From contig NZ_JAFEXF010000060.1 of assembly GCF_016905445.1 (NCBI RefSeq), positions 1-36,600 of the forward strand: a DNA stretch of 36,600 nt. The letters run 5' to 3'. Both the position numbers and the translations under genes were made by a program. The stretch is from Streptomyces sp. G44. GTDB lineage: Bacteria; Actinomycetota; Actinomycetes; Streptomycetales; Streptomycetaceae. The notes under the pieces are model-generated. The model worked only from the letters and a program-made list of their open reading frames with translations, searched no databases and was not told where the DNA came from. Shown piece after piece: positions 15,162 to 23,989 of this stretch (positions are counted from its first letter, which is position 1; every line of letters begins with the position of its first letter).

Positions 15162-16448
15162 GTGGGCCTTGTCGTGCAGAAGTACGGAGGCTCCTCCGTA
15201 GCCGATGCCGAGGGCATCAAGCGGGTCGCCAAGAGAATCGTCGACGCCAAGAAGAACGGCCATCAGGTCGTCGTCGTGGTGTCCGCGATGGGCGACACGA
15301 CGGATGAGTTGATCGATCTTGCCGGGCAGGTATCCCCGATCCCTGCCGGGCGTGAATTCGACATGCTGCTGACCGCGGGTGAGCGGATCTCCATGGCGCT
15401 GCTCGCCATGGCGATCAAGAACCTGGGTCACGAGGCCCAGTCGTTCACCGGCAGCCAGGCCGGCGTCATCACCGACTCCGTCCACAACAAGGCGCGGATC
15501 ATCGATGTCACCCCCGGGCGCATCAGGACCTCGATCGACGAGGGCAACATCGCCATCGTCGCCGGGTTCCAGGGCGTCAGCCAGGAGGGCAAGAACATCA
15601 CCACGCTGGGCCGCGGCGGGTCGGACACGACCGCCGTCGCCCTCGCCGCCGCCCTTGACGCCGAGGTCTGCGAGATCTACACGGACGTGGACGGTGTCTT
15701 CACCGCCGACCCGCGTGTGGTCAAGAAGGCGCGGAAGATCGACTGGATCTCGTTCGAGGACATGCTGGAGCTCGCCAGCTCCGGGTCCAAGGTGCTCCTG
15801 CACCGCTGTGTGGAGTACGCGCGCCGCTACAACATCCCGATCCACGTCCGCTCGTCCTTCAGCGGGCTCCAGGGCACGTGGGTCAGCAACAGCAACGAAG
15901 CACACTCCGAGCAAGGGGACCGCAAGGTGGAGCAGGCCATCATCTCCGGTGTCGCGCACGACACCTCCGAGGCCAAGATCACGGTCGTCGGTGTGCCGGA
16001 CAAGCCGGGCGAGGCCGCCGCCATCTTCCGCGCGATCGCGGACGCCGAGGTCAACATCGACATGGTCGTGCAGAACGTGTCGGCCGCCTCGACGGGCCTG
16101 ACCGACATCTCCTTCACCCTCCCCAAGGCCGAGGGCCGCAAGGCCATCGACGCCCTGGAGAAGACCCGCTCGGCCATCGGCTTCGACTCCCTGCGCTACG
16201 ACGACCAGATCGCGAAGATCTCCCTCGTCGGCGCCGGCATGAAGACCAACCCCGGGGTCACGGCGACCTTCTTCGAGGCGCTCAGCGACGCGGGCGTGAA
16301 CATCGAGCTCATCTCGACCTCCGAGATCCGCATCTCGGTCGTCACGCGCGCCGATGACGTGAACGAGGCCGTGCGCGCCGTCCACACCGCCTTCGGCCTG
16401 GACTCCGACACGGACGAGGCCGTGGTCTATGGAGGCACCGGCCGATGA
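15162..16448 (+). CDS. ask: Aspartate kinase (alpha subunit)
   Basis: 428 aa. Phosphorylates L-aspartate as the first step towards lysine, threonine, methionine, isoleucine and diaminopimelate for peptidoglycan. Kinase domain 1-250 with the signature VVQKYGGSSVAD (K7), TAGERISMALLAM and TTLGRGGSDTTAVALA; two ACT domains (about 265-425) bind lysine/threonine for feedback control, with ITVVGVPDKPGEAAAIF and SLVGAGMKTNPGVTATFF. GTG start with GAGGAG six bases upstream. An in-frame GTG within the gene (15927) can start a separate beta subunit. The stop overlaps the asd start (ATGA). Confidence 0.97.
   Translation: MGLVVQKYGGSSVADAEGIKRVAKRIVDAKKNGHQVVVVVSAMGDTTDELIDLAGQVSPIPAGREFDMLLTAGERISMALLAMAIKNLGHEAQSFTGSQAGVITDSVHNKARIIDVTPGRIRTSIDEGNIAIVAGFQGVSQEGKNITTLGRGGSDTTAVALAAALDAEVCEIYTDVDGVFTADPRVVKKARKIDWISFEDMLELASSGSKVLLHRCVEYARRYNIPIHVRSSFSGLQGTWVSNSNEAHSEQGDRKVEQAIISGVAHDTSEAKITVVGVPDKPGEAAAIFRAIADAEVNIDMVVQNVSAASTGLTDISFTLPKAEGRKAIDALEKTRSAIGFDSLRYDDQIAKISLVGAGMKTNPGVTATFFEALSDAGVNIELISTSEIRISVVTRADDVNEAVRAVHTAFGLDSDTDEAVVYGGTGR
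15927..16448 (+). CDS. Internal in-frame start: aspartate kinase beta subunit
   Basis: A GTG at 15927 is in frame with ask and is preceded by AAGGGG (15913-15918) at an eight-base spacing. It would give a 173-aa polypeptide starting MEQAIISGVAHDTSEAK and consisting only of the two ACT domains. This is the position and length at which Corynebacterium lysC starts its beta subunit, giving an alpha2beta2 enzyme. The site is seen in the sequence; use of it is inference. Confidence 0.65.
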   Translation: MEQAIISGVAHDTSEAKITVVGVPDKPGEAAAIFRAIADAEVNIDMVVQNVSAASTGLTDISFTLPKAEGRKAIDALEKTRSAIGFDSLRYDDQIAKISLVGAGMKTNPGVTATFFEALSDAGVNIELISTSEIRISVVTRADDVNEAVRAVHTAFGLDSDTDEAVVYGGTGR

Positions 16449-17503
16449 GCCGCAAGCCGACGCTCGCGGTCGTCGGAGCGACCGGGGCCGTCGGCACGGT
16501 CATGCTCCAGATCCTGTCGCAGCACGCCGACATCTGGGGCGAGATCCGGCTCGTCGCCTCACCGCGCTCGGCCGGCCGCAAGCTGGCCGTGCGCGGTGCG
16601 CAGACCGAGGTCCTCGCCCTGTCGGAGGACGTCTTCGACGGGGTCGACGTCGCCATGTTCGACGTGCCCGACGAGGTGGCCGCGCAGTGGGCGCCCGTCG
16701 CGGCGGCCAAGGGCGTCGTCGTGGTCGACAACTCCGCGGCGTTCCGGATGGACCCGGACGTGCCGCTGGTCGTGCCCGAGGTCAACCCGCACGCCGCGCG
16801 CGTACGTCCGCGCGGCATCGTCGCCAACCCGAACTGCACGACGCTCTCGATGATCGTGGCCGTCGGCGCGCTGCACGCCGAGTTCGGGCTGCGCGAGCTG
16901 ATCGTCTCCTCGTACCAGGCCGTGAGCGGGGCGGGGCGCGAGGGCGTGGAGACGCTGCGGCGCCAGCTCAAGCTGGTGACGGGCACCGAGCTGGGCACCA
17001 GCCCGGGGGACGTGCGCAGGGCCGTCGGGGACGACACGGGGCCCTTCCCGGAGCCCGTGGCGCTGAACGTGGTGCCGTGGGCCGGGTCGCTGCGGGAGGA
17101 CGGCTGGTCCTCCGAGGAGATGAAGGTCCGGGACGAGTCCCGCAAGATCCTCGGACTGCCGTCGCTGCGCGTCGCCGCCACCTGCGTACGCGTCCCCGTC
17201 GTCACGACGCACTCCCTGACCGTCCACGCCCGCTTCGAGGACGAGGTCACGGTCGACCGGGCGCGCGAGATCCTCGCCACCGCGCCCGGGGTCGTGCTGT
17301 TCGACAACCCGGCCGCCGGGGAGTTCCCGACGCCCGCGGACGTGGTGGGCACCGACCCGACGTGGGTGGGCCGCGTGCGCCGCGCACTGGACGATCCGAC
17401 CGCCCTGGAGCTCTTCGTGTGCGGGGACAACCTGCGCAAGGGGGCCGCCCTGAACACCGCGCAGATCGCGGAACTGGTGGCGCGGGAGTTCACGGCGGGC
17501 TGA
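16445..17503 (+). CDS. asd: Aspartate-semialdehyde dehydrogenase
   Basis: 352 aa. Converts aspartyl phosphate from Ask to aspartate semialdehyde using NADPH. NADP-binding loop VVGATGAVGTVML (9-21), conserved SAAFRMD and the catalytic cysteine C131 in IVANPNCTT, then SYQAVSGAGREGVE and the acceptor-binding histidine in RVPVVTTHSLTVH. Overlaps ask by four bases (ATGA), the usual actinobacterial ask-asd operon. No feature suggests a defect. The 362-base gap after it holds no clear terminator. Confidence 0.97.
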   Translation: MSRKPTLAVVGATGAVGTVMLQILSQHADIWGEIRLVASPRSAGRKLAVRGAQTEVLALSEDVFDGVDVAMFDVPDEVAAQWAPVAAAKGVVVVDNSAAFRMDPDVPLVVPEVNPHAARVRPRGIVANPNCTTLSMIVAVGALHAEFGLRELIVSSYQAVSGAGREGVETLRRQLKLVTGTELGTSPGDVRRAVGDDTGPFPEPVALNVVPWAGSLREDGWSSEEMKVRDESRKILGLPSLRVAATCVRVPVVTTHSLTVHARFEDEVTVDRAREILATAPGVVLFDNPAAGEFPTPADVVGTDPTWVGRVRRALDDPTALELFVCGDNLRKGAALNTAQIAELVAREFTAG

Positions 17504-17865
17504 GAACGGCGGCGGCCAACCAGGACGTATGCCCCGAGAACCGTTCGGTATGCCGCCCCAGGGCCGGGATCTCCGTGAGGTCTGTGTAAGTTCTGTGTCC
17601 AACTCGATGGCCCGGGGCGGTTGGCCCGGATCATCGCCGCGTTCGATGATTCGCGCCCGATCACTGCAACCGGCAGCGGGACGGGGGCGTCTTTAGCGGT
17701 CACCCTCCGGGGGGTGGGCCTGGGCGCCGCAAAAACGGGCATAGGGGAAGAGCTGGTACGCATGGGGGCATTTGATGCATCGTCACGAGCGGTGCCCGCG
17801 CGACTCGCCGCAAACGCGATGCCGGACGCGTACAACCCTGACGGGGGCAGGCGTGTCCAACAGGC
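17504..17865. other. 362-base gap between asd and the sigma factor
   Basis: No convincing gene; the open frame 17621-17962 lacks family likeness and runs into the sigma gene in another frame. TCTGTGT occurs twice around 17581-17599. CACCC (17701-17705) pairs with GGGTG (17712-17716). The A-rich GCAAAAACGGGCATAGG near 17729 is a possible promoter for the sigma gene. The end of asd transcription must also lie here. Confidence 0.4.
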
Positions 17866-18528
17866 GTGGCAGAGGTACTCGACTTCACAGCGGTACAGGC
17901 GAGAGGCGCGACAGCGCTGCGTCCCCCTCGTCGTACCCGCGCGACCGGCGGCATGCCGGTGATCGCGCCCATGCCCGCAGCGCGGCCCACCGCCATCCCG
18001 GCGCAGCGCGAGGGCGCTGACGACACGATGACCGCGGGTACCACAGTCGACCATCTCACCGAGACCTACCGCGCCCACTACAGGTCGCTCCTCGGCCTCG
18101 CCGCGCTGCTCCTGGACGACACGGCCTCCTGCGAGGACGTCGTGCAGGAGGCGTTCATCCGGGTCCACTCCGCGCGCAAGCGCGTGCGGGAGCCGGAGAA
18201 GACGCTCGCCTATCTGCGCCAGACCGTGGTGAACCTCTCGCGGTCCGCCCTGCGGCGGCGCATCCTCGGGCTCAAGCTGCTCTCCAAGCCGATGCCCGAC
18301 ATGGCGAGCGCCGAGGAGGGGGCCTACGACCTCCTGGAGCGCGACGAGCTGATCAAGGCGATGCGCGGCCTCCAGCGGCGCCAGCGCGAGGTCCTCGTGC
18401 TGCGCTACTTCGCCGACATGACCGAGGCGCAGGTCGCCGAGACGCTGGGCATATCCCTGGGTTCGGTGAAGGCGTACGGCTCGCGCGGCATCGCGGCCCT
18501 CAGGGTCGCCATGGAGGCGCCGGCATGA
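17866..18528 (+). CDS. SigE-family RNA polymerase sigma factor (ECF-type)
   Basis: 220 aa from the GTG at 17866; in-frame ATGs at 17953 and 18028 are alternatives, and the first ~55 residues are low-complexity, so the start is uncertain. Sigma region 2 is YRAHYRSLLGLAALLLDD then EDVVQEAFIRVH with YLRQTVVNLSRS (core binding and -10 recognition). Region 4 is LQRRQREVLVLRYFADMTEA, QVAETLGISLGSVKAYGSRG (the -35 helix-turn-helix). Region 3 is absent, as in ECF sigmas. Its stop overlaps the start of the membrane protein by four bases, the arrangement of sigma/anti-sigma pairs. Confidence 0.92.
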   Translation: MAEVLDFTAVQARGATALRPPRRTRATGGMPVIAPMPAARPTAIPAQREGADDTMTAGTTVDHLTETYRAHYRSLLGLAALLLDDTASCEDVVQEAFIRVHSARKRVREPEKTLAYLRQTVVNLSRSALRRRILGLKLLSKPMPDMASAEEGAYDLLERDELIKAMRGLQRRQREVLVLRYFADMTEAQVAETLGISLGSVKAYGSRGIAALRVAMEAPA

Positions 18529-19616
18529 GTGAGCGCGAGCGTGACGAGCAGGGCGGATCTGAGCACCATGGCGGGAACGGAAACGTGAATCACGGCCCCG
18601 AAAACGACGAGCCGGGCCCGGACGAACTCGGCCCGGACGAACTCGGCTCGGACGAACTCGCGCTGCGGCGGCTGATGCGGGAGGCCGTGCGGGAGATCGA
18701 GCCGAGCGAGCGCTCCCTGGACCATCTGCGGCAAGCGGTTCCCGCCCGCAGGGCCCGCAAGCGCCAGGCCGTCGTCGGCCTCGCCGCCGCCGCGCTCTTC
18801 ATCGGCACCGCGGTCCCGGCCCTGGTGCACGTCACCAACTCCCGGGGCGGCTCCGACGACCGGCCCTCCATCGCGGGCAACAGCCAGGAGGCGCAGGGCG
18901 GCTCCAGCCAGGGCAAGGACCCCGAGAAGGGCCGGCAGGACTCCGGCAAGAAGCCCGGCACGTCCAAGGAGAAGGGCAAGAAGGACAAGAAGGACAAGCG
19001 GGAGGGCAAGGGCAAGGGCGGCACGGGCGGCGGCGGTACGGGCTCGCCCGACCCCAGCACCTCCGAGGCCACCACCTCGCCCGTCTGCGCCGCTGCCCAG
19101 CTCGGCGCCACCGGCAGCGCGGGCCCCGCCGAGGCCGACAACAAGGTCTACGGCAGCTTCCGCGTCACCAACATCTCCGGCAGCAGCTGCACCGTCCAGG
19201 CCGCGGGCGCCGTCAGCGCGACGGCGCAGGGCGCGGCGGACCCGGCGAAGATCGGCGTCGTCACCCACGTGGCGGGCGACGGCGCGGCGGCCCTGCCCGA
19301 CCCCTCGCTGGAGGCGGGCACCCTCGTCCTGCAACCCGGCGCGGCGTACGAGGTGCGCTTCGCCTGGGTGCCGTCCGAGGCGTGCCCGACGACCGGCGAG
19401 CCCACGCCCGACCCGACGCCCAGCGACGGCGGCACCACGCCGGAGGGCGGCTCCGAGGGCATGGAGGCCCAGCTGGGCCGGACGGACGGCACGGTCGCCG
19501 ACGGCAGTGTCGTGGTCACCCTGACCGCGGAGGCGGGCTCGCCCTCGGCGGGAGCGACGGTCCCGAACGCCTGCGCCGGGACGGTCTACCGGACCGGGAT
19601 CCTGCCCGCGTCCTGA
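18525..19616 (+). CDS. Single-TM protein, putative partner of the sigma factor
   Basis: 363 aa. A cytoplasmic, acidic N-terminus (1-80) precedes one transmembrane helix (about 82-103: AVVGLAAAALFIGTAVPALV). A long Lys/Gly linker (KKDKKDKREGKGKGGTGGGG, about 150-170) leads to an outer beta-rich domain with SFRVTNISGSSCTVQ that resembles DUF4232-type domains, and four cysteines there. The cytoplasmic part has a helix LRRLMREAVREIEPSERSL, which could bind the sigma factor, but I see no HxxxCxxC zinc motif. Coupled by ATGA to the sigma gene. The role as anti-sigma factor is inferred from position. Confidence 0.85.
   Translation: MSERERDEQGGSEHHGGNGNVNHGPENDEPGPDELGPDELGSDELALRRLMREAVREIEPSERSLDHLRQAVPARRARKRQAVVGLAAAALFIGTAVPALVHVTNSRGGSDDRPSIAGNSQEAQGGSSQGKDPEKGRQDSGKKPGTSKEKGKKDKKDKREGKGKGGTGGGGTGSPDPSTSEATTSPVCAAAQLGATGSAGPAEADNKVYGSFRVTNISGSSCTVQAAGAVSATAQGAADPAKIGVVTHVAGDGAAALPDPSLEAGTLVLQPGAAYEVRFAWVPSEACPTTGEPTPDPTPSDGGTTPEGGSEGMEAQLGRTDGTVADGSVVVTLTAEAGSPSAGATVPNACAGTVYRTGILPAS
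18615..18659 (+). repeat. Three 15-bp in-frame tandem repeats
   Basis: Three copies of GGCCCGGACGAACTC (the third with one change) encode the repeated pentapeptide GPDEL in the cytoplasmic N-terminus of the membrane protein. Whole-codon repeats allow length change without a frameshift. Confidence 0.85.
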
Positions 19617-19650
19617 TCGCCCCGCGGGCCCTTGCGGGCGCCGGGTCCGG

Positions 19651-20448
19651 CTAGGCCTTCGGCGCGGCTTCCGTCGCGTCGGGCAGCAGGCCGAGCCGCG
19701 CGTCGCGGGCGACCTCCGCCTCGCGCCGGAAGAGGCGGAACCACATGAAGACGACGAAGCCGGCGAAGACGAACCACTCACCGGTGTAGCCGAGGTTCTG
19801 GAAGGCCTTCAGGTCCAGGCCGGTGTTGCTCGGCGCGGCCGCCGGGACCGCCTTCATCCCGGAGTCGGCCTCGGTGAGCGTGACCCACGCGTCGTACACG
19901 TCGTCGCGGACGAGGTTGACCAGCGACGCCGAGCTGATCGCGCCCAGCTGACCCCGGGGCAGACCGCCGGCGGCGCTGACCCCGTTGGAACCGGGGCTCT
20001 CGGAGGCCTGGAGCGCTCCCGTCACCGTGACCTCGCCCGTGGGGGCGGCCGGGGCCTTGGCGGTGTCCGCGTCACCCGGGAGCCAGCCGCGGACCACGGG
20101 CAGCGACCTGCCGCCGTCCGTGCGCAGCAGGGTCAGGACGTAGAAGCCGCGCTTGTCGTCCAACTCCCGGTCGGGGACGAGGAGTTGCTTGCCGTACCGG
20201 CCGGTGGCCGTGGCCTGCTCGCCCGAGGTCTCCTGATCGACGGGCAGCAGCGCGTCGAGGGGCCTGGCCTTGGTCCGCAGGCCGTCCGCACCCTGCTCGT
20301 GGGCCTGCGCCTTGGCGGACTCGTGCTGCTGTACGCGGTCCTCGAAGCGGCCGAGCTGCCAGGAACCCATGAAGACGCAGAACGGGATGGCCAGCACGAC
20401 GAAGACGTTGATCCCCCACCAGCGGGGCGTCAGCAGAAACCGGTACAC
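19651..20448 (-). CDS. SURF1-family cytochrome oxidase assembly protein
   Basis: 265 aa. TM1 about 12-30 with WWGINVFVVLAIPFCVFMGSWQLGR, which includes the family's GxWQxxR pattern, and TM2 about 223-241 (WFVFAGFVVFMWFRLFRR). The periplasmic part contains GRYGKQLLVPDRELDDKRGF, VLTLLRT, LPVVRGWLP and LVNLV. SURF1 helps insert haem a in subunit I of cytochrome c oxidase. GTG start at 20448 with a GGGGGTGT stretch just before it; spacing is tight. It converges with the sigma partner gene, with CCCGC/GCGGG pairing in the 34-base gap. Confidence 0.92.
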   Translation of the reverse strand: MYRFLLTPRWWGINVFVVLAIPFCVFMGSWQLGRFEDRVQQHESAKAQAHEQGADGLRTKARPLDALLPVDQETSGEQATATGRYGKQLLVPDRELDDKRGFYVLTLLRTDGGRSLPVVRGWLPGDADTAKAPAAPTGEVTVTGALQASESPGSNGVSAAGGLPRGQLGAISSASLVNLVRDDVYDAWVTLTEADSGMKAVPAAAPSNTGLDLKAFQNLGYTGEWFVFAGFVVFMWFRLFRREAEVARDARLGLLPDATEAAPKA

Positions 20449-20509
20449 ACCCCCACGGTACGGGGCCCGGCGGGTGGCTGAGCCGTGGGGGTGGGGCGGG
20501 GCGGCGGTG

Positions 20510-22354
20510 TCAGGCCTTCCGGCTCCCGGGAAGGTGCCGCGCCGCGAAGTCCAGCTCCAGGGCGACCTGCTTGATCCGTTCGTCCACGACCAGGGACCCG
20601 TGCCCCGCGTCGTACCGGTACACCTCGTGCACCGCGCCGCGCGCGGCCAGGCGGTCCACGTAGTTGTCGATCTGGCGGATCGGGCAGCGGGGGTCGTTGA
20701 CGCCCGCCGAGATGTACACCGGGGCCCTGACCTGGTCCACGTACGTCAGGGGGGACGAGGCGGCGAAGCGCTCCGGGACCTCCTCCGGCGTGCCGCCGAA
20801 CAGCGTGCGGTCCATGGCCTTGAGGGCCTCCATCTCGTCTTCGTACGCCGTCACGTAGTCCGCGACGGGCACCGCGGCCAGGCCCACCGCCCACACCTCG
20901 GGCTGCGTGCCGAGGCCGAGCAGGGTGAGATAGCCGCCCCAGGAGCCGCCCGAGAGGACGAGGCGGCCGGGGTCGGCGAGGCCCGACGCCACCGCCCACT
21001 CCCGCACCGCCGCGATGTCCTCCAGCTCGATGAGGCCCACGCGGTGCTTCAGGGCGTCCGTCCACTCGCGGCCGTACCCCGTGGAGCCGCGGTAGTTGAC
21101 CCGCACCACCGCGTACCCATGGTCGATCCAGGCCGCCGGGCCCGCCGCGAAGGAGTCGCTGTCGTGCCAGGTGGGCCCGCCGTGCACCTCGAAGACGGTG
21201 GGGAGCGGGCCGTGGGCCCCCGCGGGCCGCTGGACGAGGGCGTGGACACGGCCGCCCGGCCCCTCGACCCACACGTCCTCCACCGGGACGGAGCCCGGCG
21301 CCTTCATGCCGGGCGGATCGAGGACGGCGCCGCCCGACGTCGAGCGCACGACCGGCGGCTCGGCGGCCGACGACCACATGTACTCCACGGTGCCGTCCGG
21401 GCGGGCCGTCGCGCCCGACACCGAGCCGGCGGGGGTCTCGACGCGCTCCAGCTCCCGCGAGGCGAGGTCGTAGCGGAACAGCTCGCCCCGGGCCTCGAAG
21501 CCGTGCGCGATCAGCAGCGCGGAGCCGTCCGGATACCACTCGGCGCTCACGTCGCCCGGCAGGCCGAGGTCGAGGTCGCTCTCCTCGCCGGACGCGACGT
21601 CCCACACCATCGGCTCCCAGCGGCCGCGCCGCTGGTGCCCGACGAGCAGGCGCGAGTCCCCGGCGACCGGCGCGAAGCCGAGCACCTCAAGGCCCAGCTC
21701 GACCTCGCCGCCCTTGGTGTCGTCCAGCTCGGCGACCGTGGAACCGTCCGGCCGGATCACGCGCAGCGCCGAGTGCATCGCGTCGCCGTGCTCCGTGTGC
21801 TCCACGGCGATCAGCGTGCCGTCGTGCGAGAGGTCGCCCACGCCCGCCGACTCCCGGTGGCGGTACACCTCGACGGGCTCCGCGCCCCGCCCGCCCGCAC
21901 CCCGCGGGCGTACGACATGGATCGTCGTGCCGTCCTCGTCCGTGGAGCGGCCGACGACCACGGTCCCGCCGTCCCTGCCGAGGGCCAGGCCCGCGGGGTA
22001 CGAGGCGTCGAGACCCGGCACGGCGGGCTCGTCCGGGCCGCCGGCGAAGGGCTGGCGCATCCATACGCCGAACTCGTCTCCGTCCTTGTCGTTGAACCAC
22101 CAGATCCACTCGCCGTCGGGCGACAGCACGCCGTCCGTCGTGCCGTTCGCCCGGTCGGTCACCTGGCGTTGGGCGCCGGTCTCCCTGTCCCACGCGTACA
22201 ACTCGTACGTCCCCGTCGCGTTCGACACGAACAGGGCGCGCTGCGGCGCGTCCTCCGCCCAGTCCGGCAGCGACACCCGTGGTGCCCTGAACCGCTTCTC
22301 CCAGTCCGGCATGGACCCCGACCCCGTGGCCTTCTCGGCACCCGTCTCGCTCAT
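20510..22354 (-). CDS. S9-family peptidase (prolyl oligopeptidase-like)
   Basis: 614 aa from the ATG at 22354; an in-frame ATG at 22363 adds three residues. N-terminal beta-propeller part (about 35-340) of WD/Kelch-like blades such as DGEWIWWFNDKDGDEFGVW, then an alpha/beta-hydrolase domain (about 360-614) with nucleophile S471 in GGSWGGY, acid D554 in VNDPRCP and H585 in AGHGS. It cleaves short peptides after proline or acts as a dipeptidyl/acylaminoacyl peptidase; exact substrate unknown. No signal peptide, hence cytoplasmic. It diverges from the methyltransferase at 22427, sharing a 72-base promoter gap. Confidence 0.94.
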   Translation of the reverse strand: MSETGAEKATGSGSMPDWEKRFRAPRVSLPDWAEDAPQRALFVSNATGTYELYAWDRETGAQRQVTDRANGTTDGVLSPDGEWIWWFNDKDGDEFGVWMRQPFAGGPDEPAVPGLDASYPAGLALGRDGGTVVVGRSTDEDGTTIHVVRPRGAGGRGAEPVEVYRHRESAGVGDLSHDGTLIAVEHTEHGDAMHSALRVIRPDGSTVAELDDTKGGEVELGLEVLGFAPVAGDSRLLVGHQRRGRWEPMVWDVASGEESDLDLGLPGDVSAEWYPDGSALLIAHGFEARGELFRYDLASRELERVETPAGSVSGATARPDGTVEYMWSSAAEPPVVRSTSGGAVLDPPGMKAPGSVPVEDVWVEGPGGRVHALVQRPAGAHGPLPTVFEVHGGPTWHDSDSFAAGPAAWIDHGYAVVRVNYRGSTGYGREWTDALKHRVGLIELEDIAAVREWAVASGLADPGRLVLSGGSWGGYLTLLGLGTQPEVWAVGLAAVPVADYVTAYEDEMEALKAMDRTLFGGTPEEVPERFAASSPLTYVDQVRAPVYISAGVNDPRCPIRQIDNYVDRLAARGAVHEVYRYDAGHGSLVVDERIKQVALELDFAARHLPGSRKA

Positions 22355-22426
22355 GCCCCCCATAGTGCCTGGCCCCGCCCACAATTCGCTGGCGAGGTTC
22401 CCCAGCCTGTGGATAACTTTCCGGTC

Positions 22427-23281
22427 ATGTACTCCGCGACACCCGCCGACTGGCGCGAGACCAACCGCAGGCGCTGGGACGAACGCGTTCCGCTGCACCT
22501 CGCGAGCGACTTCTACGCCGTGGACGCCTTCCGTGCCGGGCGAAGCGCCCTGCGCGACTTCGAGCGCGCCGAGGTGGGCGACGTACACGGCAAGTCCCTG
22601 CTGCACCTCCAGTGCCACATCGGCATGGACACGCTCTCCTGGGCCCGGCACGGCGCGTCCCGTGTCGTCGGGCTCGACTTCTCCGGACGCGCCGTCGAAG
22701 CGGCCCGCGACCTCGCCGCCGAACTGGGTTTCGGCCCCGAGCGGGCCTCCTTCGTCGCCGCCGACGTGTACGACGCCGTGGAAGCGGTGCCCGACCCGTC
22801 GTACGACATCGTCTACACCGGGGTGGGCGCCCTCTGCTGGCTCCCCGACATCCGGCGCTGGGCCGAGACCGCGGCCTCGCTCGTCGCGCCCGGCGGCTTC
22901 CTCTACCTCGCCGAGTTCCACCCGCTGACCGACATCCTGGACGACGCGACGGGCTCCCGCGTCGAGCACGACTACTTCGCGAACGACGCCTGGGTCGAGG
23001 ACGACCCCACCGGCTACACGGACCTGGACGCGGGCGACGCGGCCACGGGCACGGCCCCGCCCACCGTCCACAACCGCACCGTGGAGTGGCAGCACCCCCT
23101 CGGCGACGTCGTCTCCGCGCTCGCCGCCGCGGGGCTGCGCATCGAGTTCCTGCGCGAGCACGACACGACGCTCTTCCCCCGCTTCGGGGCGCTCGAAGGC
23201 CGCGACGGCGTCTACCGCTTCCCGGCCGACCGCCCGCGCATCCCGCTCATGTACTCCCTCAAGGCGAGCAAGGCGGGGTAG
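22427..23281 (+). CDS. Class-I SAM-dependent methyltransferase
   Basis: 284 aa. Motif I LLHLQCHIGMDTLSWARHGA binds AdoMet; motif II VVGLDFSGRAVEAARDLA holds the ribose-binding acid; motif IV DIVYTGVGALCWL follows. The C-terminal half is a lid domain with HDYFANDAWVEDDPTGYTDL. Related to uncharacterised actinobacterial methyltransferases; substrate unknown. The last 23 bases overlap the GNAT gene end on the other strand. No clear ribosome site before the ATG (CTTTCCGGTC), so the transcript may be leaderless; TGTGGATAACTTT upstream contains TGGATAACT-like -10 sequence. Confidence 0.92.
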   Translation: MYSATPADWRETNRRRWDERVPLHLASDFYAVDAFRAGRSALRDFERAEVGDVHGKSLLHLQCHIGMDTLSWARHGASRVVGLDFSGRAVEAARDLAAELGFGPERASFVAADVYDAVEAVPDPSYDIVYTGVGALCWLPDIRRWAETAASLVAPGGFLYLAEFHPLTDILDDATGSRVEHDYFANDAWVEDDPTGYTDLDAGDAATGTAPPTVHNRTVEWQHPLGDVVSALAAAGLRIEFLREHDTTLFPRFGALEGRDGVYRFPADRPRIPLMYSLKASKAG

Positions 23282-23819
23282 GCGGCCGCAGCCACCCCTC
23301 CCGGCCGGGGGCGGAGTCGCCCGGCCCGGGAGCGGACTCGCCCAGCTTCTCCCAGCCCCAGGCCCGCAGCACCGCCCGCCCCCGCTCGTCTTCCCGCCTG
23401 ATGACGGCGACGACGGCGTCGGCGGTGTGCCGGGACACCAGCAGCGTCCACAGGCGGGTGGCGACGCCCGCCCTGCGCCGGGCGGGCACCACCATCAGCT
23501 CGCTCAGCAGGAACACCCGCCCCGAAGCGGTCAGTCCCTCCACGCCCGCCGGCAGCGTGCCGCGAAAGCCGTCCCACCACTCTCCGGTGGGCGCCGCGCG
23601 GTAGCCGTAGAGGCAGCCGGCCAGGCCCCCGGCGTCGGCGACGACCATGTCGAAGCCGGGCTGCCGCACGTCCTGTTCGAAGCGCTCAAGGAAGGCCTGC
23701 CGGTCGCGGTACCCGGCGCCGGGCATCCCCCGACAGGCCTCGACGCAGAGGTCGGCGACGGACTCCCGCTGCTGCTCCGCCTGCCAACGGCTCAGTCGCC
23801 GCAGGAACACCTCGGTCAT
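23259..23819 (-). CDS. GNAT-family N-acetyltransferase
   Basis: 186 aa. Start at 23819 chosen for GGGAGG six bases upstream; an open frame to 23924 has no such site. Acetyl-CoA motif A is LSELMVVPARRRAGVATRLW (the R/Q-x-x-G-x-A loop) after AGCLYGYRAAP and WWDGFRGTLP strands. Motif B region AWGWEKLGE is near the end, followed by a loose Pro/Gly tail. Substrate cannot be assigned. The tail overlaps the methyltransferase 3' end by 23 bases. Confidence 0.88.
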   Translation of the reverse strand: MTEVFLRRLSRWQAEQQRESVADLCVEACRGMPGAGYRDRQAFLERFEQDVRQPGFDMVVADAGGLAGCLYGYRAAPTGEWWDGFRGTLPAGVEGLTASGRVFLLSELMVVPARRRAGVATRLWTLLVSRHTADAVVAVIRREDERGRAVLRAWGWEKLGESAPGPGDSAPGREGWLRPPTPPCSP

Positions 23820-23989
23820 GTACGCCTCCCGCTCCGCCCCGTAGGGGAACGACTCCCCCGCACTCCGGACTCCGCATCGTGACAGCACGGAAGGGCCGGC
23901 GGAACGGGGCGTCGGCTGTTTCATTCGCGATGCCGAAAGGAACAGAGATCTAAATGCTGCCGCCCTCTCAATGAGTCGAACGAGGAATC

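Noticed and set aside
17621..17962. 113-codon open frame before the sigma factor
   Set aside because: No ribosome site at the start, no recognisable domain and it overlaps the sigma gene in a different frame.
20270..22426. Very long plus-strand open frame (over 1000 codons) running over SURF1 and the peptidase
   Set aside because: It is the antisense shadow of two genes with clear motifs; only its last part, from 22427, is a real methyltransferase.
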